Under the pieces are notes generated by a model. That model had not been told where the DNA came from. It worked only from the letters and a program-made list of their open reading frames with translations, and made no database searches. This document shows, piece by piece, positions 56,824-64,000 of a stretch of 64,000 nt of DNA (the first letter of the stretch is position 1; each line of letters starts with the position of its first letter). The stretch covers positions 1 to 64,000 of the forward strand of contig CAMATZ010000024.1 of the NCBI GenBank assembly GCA_945861275.1, written 5' to 3'. The stretch comes from Bordetella parapertussis (GTDB lineage: Bacteria; Pseudomonadota; Gammaproteobacteria; Burkholderiales; SG8-41). The translations under genes were made by a program, and so were the position numbers.

Positions 56824-58431
56824 TTAGCTTGCAGCGTCCTGCAGAATCATGTCGGCGCCCTTCTCCGCGATCATGATGGTCGGCGCGTGCGTATTTCCCG
56901 AGACCAGCGTCGGCATGATCGAGGCGTCCACCACGCGCAAACCCTGCACGCTACGAACGCGCAGACGCTCGTCCACCACTGCTTCGGCATCGTTGCCCAT
57001 TTTGCAGGTGCCGACCGGGTGGTAGGCGATCCCACCGCGCTGACGCAGAAAATCCAGCAGCTCGGAATCGCTGGCGCAGGAGGACCCGGGATCGTGTTCG
57101 CGCACAATGTAGCGGCGCATCGCCGCGGTGTCCGCCAGACGCCGCGTCGCTTTCATGCCCGCGAGCAGGACCGCGCAATCCTTCTCGGACGAAAGGTAGT
57201 TGGGGCGGATCGCGGGTGCTTGCAGCGGATCGGTATTCTGAATCAGGACACTGCCCCGGCTCTCGGGACGCAACAGCCTTGCGGCGAGCGAAAACCCGGA
57301 AAAGCCGTGAAGTTTGTCGCCCGCCTTGTCGGCACTGAACGGCGAGATGCTGGTCTGGATATCCGGCGTCGCGGAAGCGGGGTCGGCGCTGATGAATCCC
57401 GTCGCATACGAAGCGCCCATCGTCAATGGCCCTTTGCGCAAAAAAGCAAATTGCAAAGCGGCAGCGAGGCCGCGCGCGAAGCTGCCCGTCACATCGTTGA
57501 GCGTAATCGGGTCGGTGCACTCGTACACCAGCCGGCCAGCGTAGTGATCCTGCAGATTCATCCCGACGCCGGGCAGGTCGGCGACGATGCGCATGCCAAA
57601 GCCCTGCAGCAGTGAAGCCGGGCCTACGCCGGAGAGTTGCAAAAGCTGCGGGGAATTGAACGAGCCCCCGGCCACGATCACTTCCCTGCGCGCCGTGGCG
57701 GAATTGAGCTTGCCGCCGCGCGAGTACTGCACGCCGGTGGCGCGCGTGTCCGAGAACAGGATGCGGGTTGCATGGGCGCGCGTGATCACCGTGAGGTTGC
57801 CGCGCCGCCGGGCCGGACGCAGATAGGCCGTCGCCGCACTGCTGCGAAATCCGTTGCGCAGCGTCCACTGGTTGTAGCCAAAGCCCTCCTGGGTCGCACC
57901 GTTGAAATCCGGGTTGCGCCGGTATCCGCATTCGTCGGCGGCGGCGAGGTACGCGTCGGCAAGCGGATGCGGTTGCGGCGGGTCGCATACCGCGAGCGGC
58001 CCGCCCACGCCGTGATATTCATCGGCGCCGCGCTGCTGATCTTCGGACTGGCGAAAATAAGGCAGCACATCGGCATAACCCCAGCCCGCATTGCCGAAAT
58101 CGCGCCAGCGGTTGTAATCGTCGTGCTGCCCACGAATGTACAGCAGACCGTTGATTGAACTCGACCCGCCGAGCACCTTGCCGCGCGGCTGCGCGATACG
58201 GCGGTTGCCGGCGCCCGCCCCCGGTTCGCTGGTATACAGCCAGTTCACTTGCGGATTCGAAAAATGTTTTCCGTATCCCAGCGGAATGTGTATCCAAGGG
58301 CTGCTGTCGTTACCTCCGGCCTCCAGCAGCAGCACGCTGTGGCGCCCCGACGCGGTAAGCCGGTTGGCCAGCACGCAACCCGCGGCACCCGCGCCGACTA
58401 TGACAAAATCGTATGCATCAATCGTTTCCAC
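56824..58431 (-). CDS. GMC-family FAD oxidoreductase (choline/alcohol dehydrogenase-like)
   Basis: 535 residues from GTG 58431, preceded by AGAGGA. The N-terminal [18 protein letters not shown] binds [18 protein letters not shown], the central [15 protein letters not shown], and the C-terminal [16 protein letters not shown] with the catalytic His complete the GMC pattern. The family oxidises alcohols, sugars or choline. A longer frame continues to 58737 but is translated intergenic and antisense DNA. The gene's first 43 codons and its ribosome site are duplicated 1.6 kb upstream. Confidence 0.93.
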   Translation of the reverse strand: METIDAYDFVIVGAGAAGCVLANRLTASGRHSVLLLEAGGNDSSPWIHIPLGYGKHFSNPQVNWLYTSEPGAGAGNRRIAQPRGKVLGGSSSINGLLYIRGQHDDYNRWRDFGNAGWGYADVLPYFRQSEDQQRGADEYHGVGGPLAVCDPPQPHPLADAYLAAADECGYRRNPDFNGATQEGFGYNQWTLRNGFRSSAATAYLRPARRRGNLTVITRAHATRILFSDTRATGVQYSRGGKLNSATARREVIVAGGSFNSPQLLQLSGVGPASLLQGFGMRIVADLPGVGMNLQDHYAGRLVYECTDPITLNDVTGSFARGLAAALQFAFLRKGPLTMGASYATGFISADPASATPDIQTSISPFSADKAGDKLHGFSGFSLAARLLRPESRGSVLIQNTDPLQAPAIRPNYLSSEKDCAVLLAGMKATRRLADTAAMRRYIVREHDPGSSCASDSELLDFLRQRGGIAYHPVGTCKMGNDAEAVVDERLRVRSVQGLRVVDASIMPTLVSGNTHAPTIMIAEKGADMILQDAAS

Positions 58432-58449
58432 CGGGCAATCCTCTTCAAC
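58302..58449. repeat. Direct repeat, copy 1 (5' end of the GMC gene)
   Basis: This segment matches 59909-60056 without gaps at an offset of 1607 bases, with about 11 mismatches. It contains the start codon, ribosome site and first 43 codons of the intact GMC gene. Confidence 0.92.
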
Positions 58450-58463
58450 CGGTCTCCGACGGC

Positions 58464-58489
58464 GGACAGACCCCCAGGGTGGTCTGTCC
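58464..58489. repeat. GGACAGACC palindrome between CoA-transferase and GMC genes
   Basis: GGACAGACC and GGTCTGTCC form a perfect 9-bp stem with an 8-base loop. Sequences of this GGTCTGTCCC type are common dispersed REP-like repeats. It may also help terminate the CoA-transferase transcript. Confidence 0.65.
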
Positions 58490-58553
58490 CACTTCGAATC
58501 CGCGTTCCGCGCCATTCTCCAGACCCGGTAACAACGCGAGTCCGGCGCAGCGA

Positions 58554-59822
58554 TCAGCCGGTGGCGCGCAGCTTCTCGGCGTCGCCCGGCGCGGCGCCGA
58601 GCACGCCCTCGCTTCTCAGCTTGGCGACCTGACCGCCGTCGATGCCAAGCCAGCTGTTCAGCACCTCGGAGGTATCTCCCCCCAATGCCGGCGATCCCTT
58701 GATGCGCACCATCTTGCCGTCGACCCGCACCGGCCACGCCGCCTGTTTGTACTCGCCGTTATGATGCTTGACGGTCTGCATGAAGCCGCGCTCGACGAAT
58801 GTAGGCTCGTTCTGCAGCTCCATCGTGTCGAATACCGCGCCGGCCGGCACGCCGACGCCAATCAGCTTTTCCATCGCTTCGCGCTTCTCGTGTTGGCGGG
58901 TCCAGACGCTGATGATCTCGTCGAGTTCCTTATCGTGAGCAACGCGGTCGTTGCCCGTGGCAAAGCGCGGATCGTTGATCAATTCCTCGCGGCCAATCAA
59001 TTTCATCAACCGCGACCAGTGCTCGGGGTTGGCCCGGCTCGTGGTTATGTAGACGTAGTCGTTGGAGCCGCCGCCCTTGCTCGGGTAGAGGCCGGACGGC
59101 GCGTTGTTGCCGGCGCCCGATTTGGCGCCGTTGCGTTGCGCGGGCTTGCCGGTACGCGCCATGTTCGCGAAGCAGGTACGCATGTAGTGAATCATCGCGT
59201 CCTGCATCGCAATCTGCAGCCGACGGCCCTGACCGGTGCGATTCCGCTCGATCAGCGCGCCGAGTATCGTCGCCGTCATCAGCATGCCGGTGCCGGTGTC
59301 GCCGAAGGAGAGGCCCGGCTTGACCGGCGAGCGGCCGGGCTCGCCAGTGACGCTGATCGGGCCGCCGGCGGCCTGCGCGATCATGTCGAACGCCAGGCCT
59401 TTCTCGTGCGGACTGCCGCTCGCGAATCCCTTGATCTGGCAATAGATGATGCGCGGGTTGATTTTCTTCACCGACTCGTAGTCGAGGCCGAGCCGCTCGA
59501 TCGTGCCCGGGGCCATGTTCTCGGCGATGATGTCGGCCTTGACGATCATGTCCTTGACGATCTGGAGGCCGCGCTCGGACTTCAAGTTGACCGCTATGGA
59601 CTTCTTGTTGACGTTGAACTGATAGAAGTACCAGGGGTCGTCATCGGGCTTGCCCGGGAGCAGCCGGCGGCCCGGATCGCCGCGTCCCGGGTTCTCGATC
59701 TTGACCACCTCGGCGCCCATCCAGGCGAGCGCCTCGGTGCAGGTCGTGCCCGCCTCGAACTGGGTGAAATCGACGACCTTGATGCCCTGCAAGAAATTCA
59801 AGTCCTGGACGTTGTCGCTCAT
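58554..59822 (-). CDS. CaiB/BaiF class III CoA-transferase
   Basis: 422 residues. VVDFTQFEAGTTCTEALAWM and GAEVVKIENPGRGDPGR at the start, ENMAPGTIERLGLDYE, and GLSFGDTGTGM with catalytic D175 identify the family (formyl-CoA and carnitine CoA-transferases). It moves CoA between carboxylic acids in degradation pathways. It lies between the intact GMC gene and a truncated GMC copy, all on one strand, and near Bug receptors, suggesting uptake and activation of an organic acid. Confidence 0.94.
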   Translation of the reverse strand: MSDNVQDLNFLQGIKVVDFTQFEAGTTCTEALAWMGAEVVKIENPGRGDPGRRLLPGKPDDDPWYFYQFNVNKKSIAVNLKSERGLQIVKDMIVKADIIAENMAPGTIERLGLDYESVKKINPRIIYCQIKGFASGSPHEKGLAFDMIAQAAGGPISVTGEPGRSPVKPGLSFGDTGTGMLMTATILGALIERNRTGQGRRLQIAMQDAMIHYMRTCFANMARTGKPAQRNGAKSGAGNNAPSGLYPSKGGGSNDYVYITTSRANPEHWSRLMKLIGREELINDPRFATGNDRVAHDKELDEIISVWTRQHEKREAMEKLIGVGVPAGAVFDTMELQNEPTFVERGFMQTVKHHNGEYKQAAWPVRVDGKMVRIKGSPALGGDTSEVLNSWLGIDGGQVAKLRSEGVLGAAPGDAEKLRATG

Positions 59823-59908
59823 CTTTGCTCCTCACTTTGGGAATGGATAGGCCAGCCGTTAGGGTGCACCTTATCACTGGATACTGCAATCCTCGGCGCG
59901 GAAATGGG

Positions 59909-60056
59909 TGCTGTCGTTACCTCCGGCCTCCAGCAGCAGCACACTGTGGCGCCCCGACGCGGTGAGCCGGTTGGCCAGCACGCAACCCGCAGCGCCCGCG
60001 CCGACGATGACAAAATCAAATGCATCTAACGTTTCCACCAGGCAATCCTTTTCAGC
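59909..60056 (-). pseudogene. Truncated duplicate of the GMC oxidoreductase 5' end
   Basis: This is copy 2 of the direct repeat. The GTG start (60036-60038), ribosome site and about 43 codons up to LLLEAGGND are retained. Homology to the intact gene then stops at 59909, and the rest of the gene is missing. It is a non-functional remnant. It and the intact copy flank the CoA-transferase gene as direct repeats, which could recombine. The remaining gap to 60235 shows no other gene. Confidence 0.9.
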
Positions 60057-60235
60057 AATTTCCCACAGCCGGATTTATATTATAGAAGTTTGCCGGGGCC
60101 CAATCGGGCAAACACCCGCTTAACATGGGCCCCCTGTCACGCATCCGTTTCTAACCCACTCGCAGCTGTGTCAGTATAGCGATACCGTTGCCGCCTATGT
60201 GTTTGTCCTGCACACCGAGTGAAAGGAGTAGTCCC

Positions 60236-61219
60236 ATGCACAAGATAACCCGTTCCTCAGGATTGTGGGCCGCAGCAGCCGGACTCATGTTCGGTGGTTC
60301 ATGCGCATTCGCGCAAGACGCTTATCCCGCCAAGACGGTGCGCTTTATCGCGCCTTTTCCGCCGGGCGGCACCACCGATGTGCTGTCGCGCATACTGGCG
60401 CAAAAACTCAGCGACAGCCTCGGGCGGCAAGTGGTGGTGGACAACCGCCCTGGCGCGGGCGGCAACATCGGTCACGAAATTGCCGCAAAAACCGCGCCCG
60501 ACGGTTACACGCTGCTGATGAGCAACAACGCCGCGCTGGCGACTAATCCGCATCTCTACAAGCGGCTCGGCTTCGATCCGTTAAACGACTTCTCACCGAT
60601 TTCGTTGGTGGCAAGAGCCGGTCCGGTGCTGGTGGTTCATCCCTCGGTGCCGGCGCGCAGCGTCAAAGAATTAGTCGCGCTCGCCAAGGCGCGGCCCGGC
60701 CAACTCAATTTTGGCTCCGGCGGCAGGGGCACGCCCGCGCATGTCGTCGGCGAAATTTTCAAAACGGCAACCGGAATCAATATCGTCCATGTGCCCTACA
60801 AAGGTGGAATACTGGCGGTGACGGACCTGGTGGGCGGACAGATTGCCATGGTGTTTTCGGACATGGTGCCCGCCGTGCCGCAGATCAAGGGTGGCAAGCT
60901 GCGAGCGCTAGCCGTCACCAGCGAGCAGCGCTCGCCAGCACTGCCGGACGTGCCGACAATGCTTGAAGCGGGCGTGGCGGAACCCATTCCCCAGACCTGG
61001 TGGGCCATCCTCACGCCCAAGGGCACACCGGTTGCCATTGTCAATCGTCTCAATAGCGACCTCGCGCAGATCATGAAATTGCCCGACGTGCAGGAGAGAT
61101 ATGCGGGCCTGGGCGTGGCCACCGTTCACACCACGCCGCAGCGGGTGCTGGAGCTGGTCAGAATCGAATCGCCGAAAATGGGCAAGGTGCTGAAAGCGGC
61201 GGGCGTTGAGCCGGATTGA
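60236..61219 (+). CDS. Bug-family substrate-binding protein
   Basis: 327 residues from ATG 60236, with AAAGGAG upstream and a signal peptide ending near CAFAQ. VRFIAPFPPGGTTDVLSRIL, NRPGAGGNIGHEIAAKTAPD, HVPYKGGILAVTDLVGGQ and LRALAVTSEQRSPALPDVPT are Bug signatures. It is a periplasmic carboxylate receptor with no permease gene adjacent. It is convergent with a second Bug gene 52 bases away. The nearby CoA-transferase may use the same acid. Confidence 0.93.
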   Translation: MHKITRSSGLWAAAAGLMFGGSCAFAQDAYPAKTVRFIAPFPPGGTTDVLSRILAQKLSDSLGRQVVVDNRPGAGGNIGHEIAAKTAPDGYTLLMSNNAALATNPHLYKRLGFDPLNDFSPISLVARAGPVLVVHPSVPARSVKELVALAKARPGQLNFGSGGRGTPAHVVGEIFKTATGINIVHVPYKGGILAVTDLVGGQIAMVFSDMVPAVPQIKGGKLRALAVTSEQRSPALPDVPTMLEAGVAEPIPQTWWAILTPKGTPVAIVNRLNSDLAQIMKLPDVQERYAGLGVATVHTTPQRVLELVRIESPKMGKVLKAAGVEPD

Positions 61220-61271
61220 TGCCAACGAACACCACTGCCACAATTCCAATACACTTCCCATAACGAGCGCA

Positions 61272-62267
61272 CTACTCCGCCCGTATCCCCGCCTCCTGCA
61301 GCAGCTTGCCCCACCGCTCAGACTCGGCGCGCACGAAATCACGCAGCGCCTCGGGTGTGCCGGACAGGGCCTCGACACCCATCTCTTCGAATTTCTGTTT
61401 GATGTCGGCACTGCTCATGGCCTTGGTCAGCGTTGCGTGCAGCCTGTCGGAGATGGATTTTGGTGTGGCAGCAGGCACGAATGCGCCCCACCAATTCTCG
61501 GCGACAAATCCCGGCAGACCGGCTTCTGCAAACGTAGGCACCTCGGGCACCACCGCCGCGCGTTTGGCACTGGTGACCGCGAGTGCGCGCGCTTTGCCCG
61601 AGCGTATGTGCTGCAAAATCGGCTGCGGGTCGGCAAATACCAGTTGCACGTGACCGCCGAGCATGTCCTGAATCGCCAGCACGCCACCCTTGTATGGCAC
61701 GTGCACCAGGTCGATCTTCGCCAGACGCTTCATCATCTCGCCGCCCAGGTGGCCGAGCGTGCCGGGGCCGGCAGTGCCAAAGTTGATGGTGCCGGGTTTG
61801 GCGCGTGCAAGCGCAATCAATTCCTTGAGGTTCTGCGCCGGCGAGCCCGGGTAGATAACCAGCACCGTCGGCGAAATCGCCACCATGCTGATGGGAACGA
61901 AGTCGCGCGCGATGACGTAAGGCACTTTAGTGATCAACGGATTGATCGACACCGGTCCCAGATTGCCGATCACAAACGAGCTGCCATCGGCAGGCTGACG
62001 CGCCGCGTACTCGAGGCCGATGGAGCCGTTCGCGCCGGCTTTGTTCTCGACGATCACCGTCTGGCCCCAGATTTCGCCCAGCTTCTGCGCGATGATCCGG
62101 CCCATGATGTCGGAAGCGCCGCCCGGCGGATAGGTGGTAATCAGGCGCACCTGCTTGGCGGGGGGCGGCGTTTCGCCCTGCGCCTGAGCATGCGCTGGAT
62201 TAAGCGCGGCAAGTGCCACTGCAACGAGCATCAAGGTGCGCATAGAGCGTCTGCTGGCCATCATCAT
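61272..62267 (-). CDS. Bug-family substrate-binding protein
   Basis: 331 residues from ATG 62267 (MMMASRRSMRTLMLVAVALA), with a signal peptide. VRLITTYPPGGASDIMGRII, NKAGANGSIGLEYAARQPAD and HVPYKGGVLAIQDMLGGHVQ show the Bug family. It is only moderately similar to the convergent Bug gene, so this is an ancient paralogue pair rather than a recent duplicate. It starts 39 bases after the RIO kinase gene on the same strand. Confidence 0.93.
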   Translation of the reverse strand: MMMASRRSMRTLMLVAVALAALNPAHAQAQGETPPPAKQVRLITTYPPGGASDIMGRIIAQKLGEIWGQTVIVENKAGANGSIGLEYAARQPADGSSFVIGNLGPVSINPLITKVPYVIARDFVPISMVAISPTVLVIYPGSPAQNLKELIALARAKPGTINFGTAGPGTLGHLGGEMMKRLAKIDLVHVPYKGGVLAIQDMLGGHVQLVFADPQPILQHIRSGKARALAVTSAKRAAVVPEVPTFAEAGLPGFVAENWWGAFVPAATPKSISDRLHATLTKAMSSADIKQKFEEMGVEALSGTPEALRDFVRAESERWGKLLQEAGIRAE

Positions 62268-62306
62268 TTTGAACCCTCCGTTCTCAAACAACCTGTGGTC
62301 TGAACG

Positions 62307-63155
62307 TTACACGACTGTCTGCATGCGCAAGAGACGCGCCGCTTCCTGCGCGCGAGCATCATCGATTTCACTCATTACGCTGGCGATATCCACCTCGCCC
62401 AGCGCGCGTTCAAAGGCGCCGGTGAGTGCGGCCTCCGTTGTCAGTTCGCCGCGTTGATACAAGTCCCAGATTTCCGGGCCAAAGTCGGTGTGCAGCAACT
62501 CCGGCGCAAAGCGGGCAAAAAAATCGCGCAAGTTCACCACATCACGCAACAGCATGCGCTGCGCGTGATTGTTGCCGGCGGCATCCACCGCCTGCGGCAG
62601 ATCAATAATCACCGGGCCGTCCGCCCCCAGCAAAACGTTGAACTCCGAAAGATCGCCATGCACCACGCCGGCGCACAACATGCGCACCACTTGCAGCAAC
62701 AGCATCGCGTGATGCGCGCGCGCCTCAGCGGGCGTGAACGTCACATCGTTGAGGCGCGGTGCCGCCTCGCCATTTTCATCGGTCACCAATTCCATCAGCA
62801 GCACGCCGTCGAGAAAGTTGTGCGGCGCCGGCACACGCACACCAGCGGCAGCCAGCCGGTAGAGCGCATCCACCTCGGCACTTTGCCAGGCCGCCTCCTG
62901 CGCCTGCCGGCCAAAGCGGGTGCCTTTGGCCATCGCGCGCGCCTGGCGGCTATTTTTGGTCTTGCGGTTTTCGGTGTAATCCACCGCCTGCCGGAAGCTG
63001 CGCTGGGTGGCTTCTTTGTAAACCTTGGCGCACAGCGTGTGGTCACCGCTACGCACCACGTAGACGGCAGCCTCTTTGCCGCTCATCAGTTGCAGCACCA
63101 CCGTGTCGATCAGGCCTTCTTCGATTAATGACTGCAGTCTTTTGGGTGGTTTCAT
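62307..63155 (-). CDS. RIO1-family serine protein kinase
   Basis: 282 residues. It has the RIO kinase fold: SGKEAAVYVV, ATP lysine K44 (LCAKVYKE), catalytic VVHGDLSEFNVLL (D168, N173), and IIDLPQAVD with metal-binding D185. Bacterial members phosphorylate Ser or autophosphorylate, and some are linked to ribosome or stress roles. The activation loop is absent, as expected for RIO. It may be co-transcribed with the downstream Bug gene. Confidence 0.92.
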   Translation of the reverse strand: MKPPKRLQSLIEEGLIDTVVLQLMSGKEAAVYVVRSGDHTLCAKVYKEATQRSFRQAVDYTENRKTKNSRQARAMAKGTRFGRQAQEAAWQSAEVDALYRLAAAGVRVPAPHNFLDGVLLMELVTDENGEAAPRLNDVTFTPAEARAHHAMLLLQVVRMLCAGVVHGDLSEFNVLLGADGPVIIDLPQAVDAAGNNHAQRMLLRDVVNLRDFFARFAPELLHTDFGPEIWDLYQRGELTTEAALTGAFERALGEVDIASVMSEIDDARAQEAARLLRMQTVV

Positions 63156-63192
63156 GGGGGCATTGTACGCTACCGCGTAGCTCTCACCCTAC

Positions 63193-63305
63193 CCATGAAC
63201 CTCCCCGCTCGGGCGGGGACTCAACGCTCCCTTCTCTCTCCGGGAGAAGGGCTGGGGAGAGCGCAGCGAGGGGGCCGAAGGCGGGAGGAGATGCCAGGTT
63301 CATGG
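63193..63305. repeat. Bounded inverted-repeat element (MITE/REP-like)
   Basis: CCATGAACCT at 63193-63202 is the exact inverse complement of AGGTTCATGG at 63296-63305, bounding about 113 bases. Inside are CTCCCCGC near GCGGGGA and CCCTTCTC with GAGAAGGG, giving a compound hairpin. There is no coding capacity. It may be a small non-autonomous element or a complex terminator. Confidence 0.6.
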
Positions 63306-63360
63306 TCGCAATTCGCGACGTGCGTGTCGTGGCGTCTCTCCATGCAGACAGAATTAACGC

Positions 63361-63522
63361 TCAGTGGCCATAGAGGTGCTGGCGAAGCAAGTCGCGTGCG
63401 CCCTCTGCCTTTGCGTCCGGCGTAGAGCCGGTTACCGCGTGCTGCGCGTGACTGTGCGAGCGGTGGTGAAAGTATTCCACGCCGGCGAGGCATGCCAATA
63501 AAAGTATCAGTAGATATTTCAT
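63361..63522 (-). CDS. Small exported or membrane-anchored peptide, His-rich
   Basis: 53 residues starting at ATG 63522 (MKYLLILLLACLAGVEYFHH). A hydrophobic N-terminal helix is followed by a His-rich stretch (HHRSHSHAQH) and a charged tail ending LLRQHLYGH. It sits in otherwise empty intergenic DNA and has a normal signal or anchor composition, so it looks real, but the ribosome site is weak (GCGAGATT). The C-A dipeptide before the cleavage region does not form a clear lipobox. The His cluster suggests metal binding. Family unknown. Confidence 0.6.
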   Translation of the reverse strand: MKYLLILLLACLAGVEYFHHRSHSHAQHAVTGSTPDAKAEGARDLLRQHLYGH

Positions 63523-63743
63523 AATCTCGCGTGACAAGATCGTGGAGGGTAGCGCCGATCTTCAGTAAATAATGTTACGCCCTTTATCGCGGCGGCGGAA
63601 GAATGAACCACCGGTACACGATCACGGCATCAAACGCCACCTGTTCGCCATCACAGGACGGCAGAGCAAACTTTGAATGCTAATATACCGCTGGCAGTCG
63701 AAGCTCACCGCAGAATCAAAAACTCCCGAAAGCGCCCCCATCA

Positions 63744-64000
63744 GTGGCACACATAAAAAAATACAGTTTTCACTACGCGTGGGTCGTTTTGGGGGCGTCG
63801 TGCGTCCTCAACATTGTCAGCCGCGCCGATACCGCCTCATTCGCCGTCTTCATCGATCCTCTGGTCGAGCTGTTTGGGTGGAAGCGCGGCGACATATCGT
63901 TTGCCTATTCCCTCGCCTTCCTGGTCGGACTTCCTGCTGTCATGATCATGGGGTGGCTGGGAGACCGCTACGGCGCCCGCATACTGATGTTGGGGGCGTC
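63744..64000 (+). CDS. MFS transporter, 3' truncated at the window edge
   Basis: The frame begins at GTG 63744 and is open to the last base, about 85 codons. The first helix (YAWVVLGASCVLNIVSRADT) and LVELFGWKRGDISFAYSL precede motif A GWLGDRYGARILMLG. The pattern matches the oxalate/formate antiporter-like or monocarboxylate MFS group. No Shine-Dalgarno stands out before the GTG, and the start could lie elsewhere. Confidence 0.8.
   Translation, partial: MAHIKKYSFHYAWVVLGASCVLNIVSRADTASFAVFIDPLVELFGWKRGDISFAYSLAFLVGLPAVMIMGWLGDRYGARILMLGA

Noticed and set aside
58413-60029. 538-codon plus-strand frame across the GMC and CoA-transferase genes
   Set aside because: It is antisense to two clearly recognised enzyme genes, and its product lacks any recognisable domain.
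63584-63679. Short minus-strand frame with protein-like sequence (SCDGEQVAFDAVIVYRWFIL)
   Set aside because: It is bounded by stops and has no start codon with a ribosome site. It could be a decayed gene remnant, but about 31 codons are too few to support a call.

Overview
The window is GC-rich, densely coding bacterial chromosome. It most likely comes from a betaproteobacterium (Burkholderiales, Rhodocyclales or Nitrosomonadales type). Supporting this are a complete System I cytochrome c maturation operon (ccmABCDEFGHI), three Bug-type extracytoplasmic solute receptors, a UbiK/BMFP protein, class I PhaC, a TorF-type porin beside glnK-amtB, and Mpl. This assignment rests on gene content only. 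I see no rRNA, tRNA, CRISPR array, prophage or intact insertion sequence. Layout: positions 1-10.4 kb hold a type I secretion and adhesion locus. It has the end of a TolC-family outer-membrane channel, a small unknown protein, an M23 peptidase, and a 2381-residue LapA-like surface protein. That protein has a retention module, a TAAG site typical of LapG cleavage, many Ig-like repeats, a vWFA domain and RTX repeats. From 10.5 to 14.0 kb is a translationally coupled trio: a PYROXD2-like oxidoreductase, a GDSL lipoprotein and an MFS transporter. From 14.1 to 18.2 kb, on the minus strand, lie HMG-CoA lyase with two small DUF proteins, a macrodomain protein, and a nitronate monooxygenase with an HCCA isomerase-like protein. 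From 18.7 to 22.6 kb are a metallo-beta-lactamase-fold protein abutting PHA synthase, then a TauD-type dioxygenase. From 22.9 to 27.6 kb is a likely copper-handling cluster: DUF2946, PCu(A)C chaperone, TonB-dependent receptor, a Cys-rich BNR protein and a TlpA-like thioredoxin. From 27.7 to 31.0 kb, glnK-amtB and a TorF-like porin are transcribed divergently. The region between them carries sigma-54-like promoters and two phased NtrC-like palindromes. From 31.1 to 40 kb are ubiK, yifB/comM and the ccm operon. From 40 to 47.7 kb are fumarylacetoacetase, a small zinc-ribbon membrane protein, a Bcr/CflA efflux pump, a rhodanese and MetH. From 47.9 to 63.5 kb is a mixed accessory region. It includes a cytochrome P460-cupredoxin fusion, Bug receptors, a PhoX-family phosphatase, an ATP-grasp protein, mpl-amidase-phzF, a GMC oxidoreductase and class III CoA-transferase with a partial GMC duplication, a RIO kinase, and a small exported peptide. 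The window ends inside another MFS gene. Best leads: (1) the single-chain P460-cupredoxin protein, a candidate small nitrogen-compound oxidase or reductase with its own electron carrier; (2) the LapA-like adhesin with its cleavage site and its recently homogenised repeats; (3) the glnK/porin control region, which suggests that an outer-membrane porin is co-regulated with ammonium uptake; (4) the copper cluster with an unusual SCECC-bearing BNR protein; (5) a family of palindromic heptamer-repeat elements between genes.
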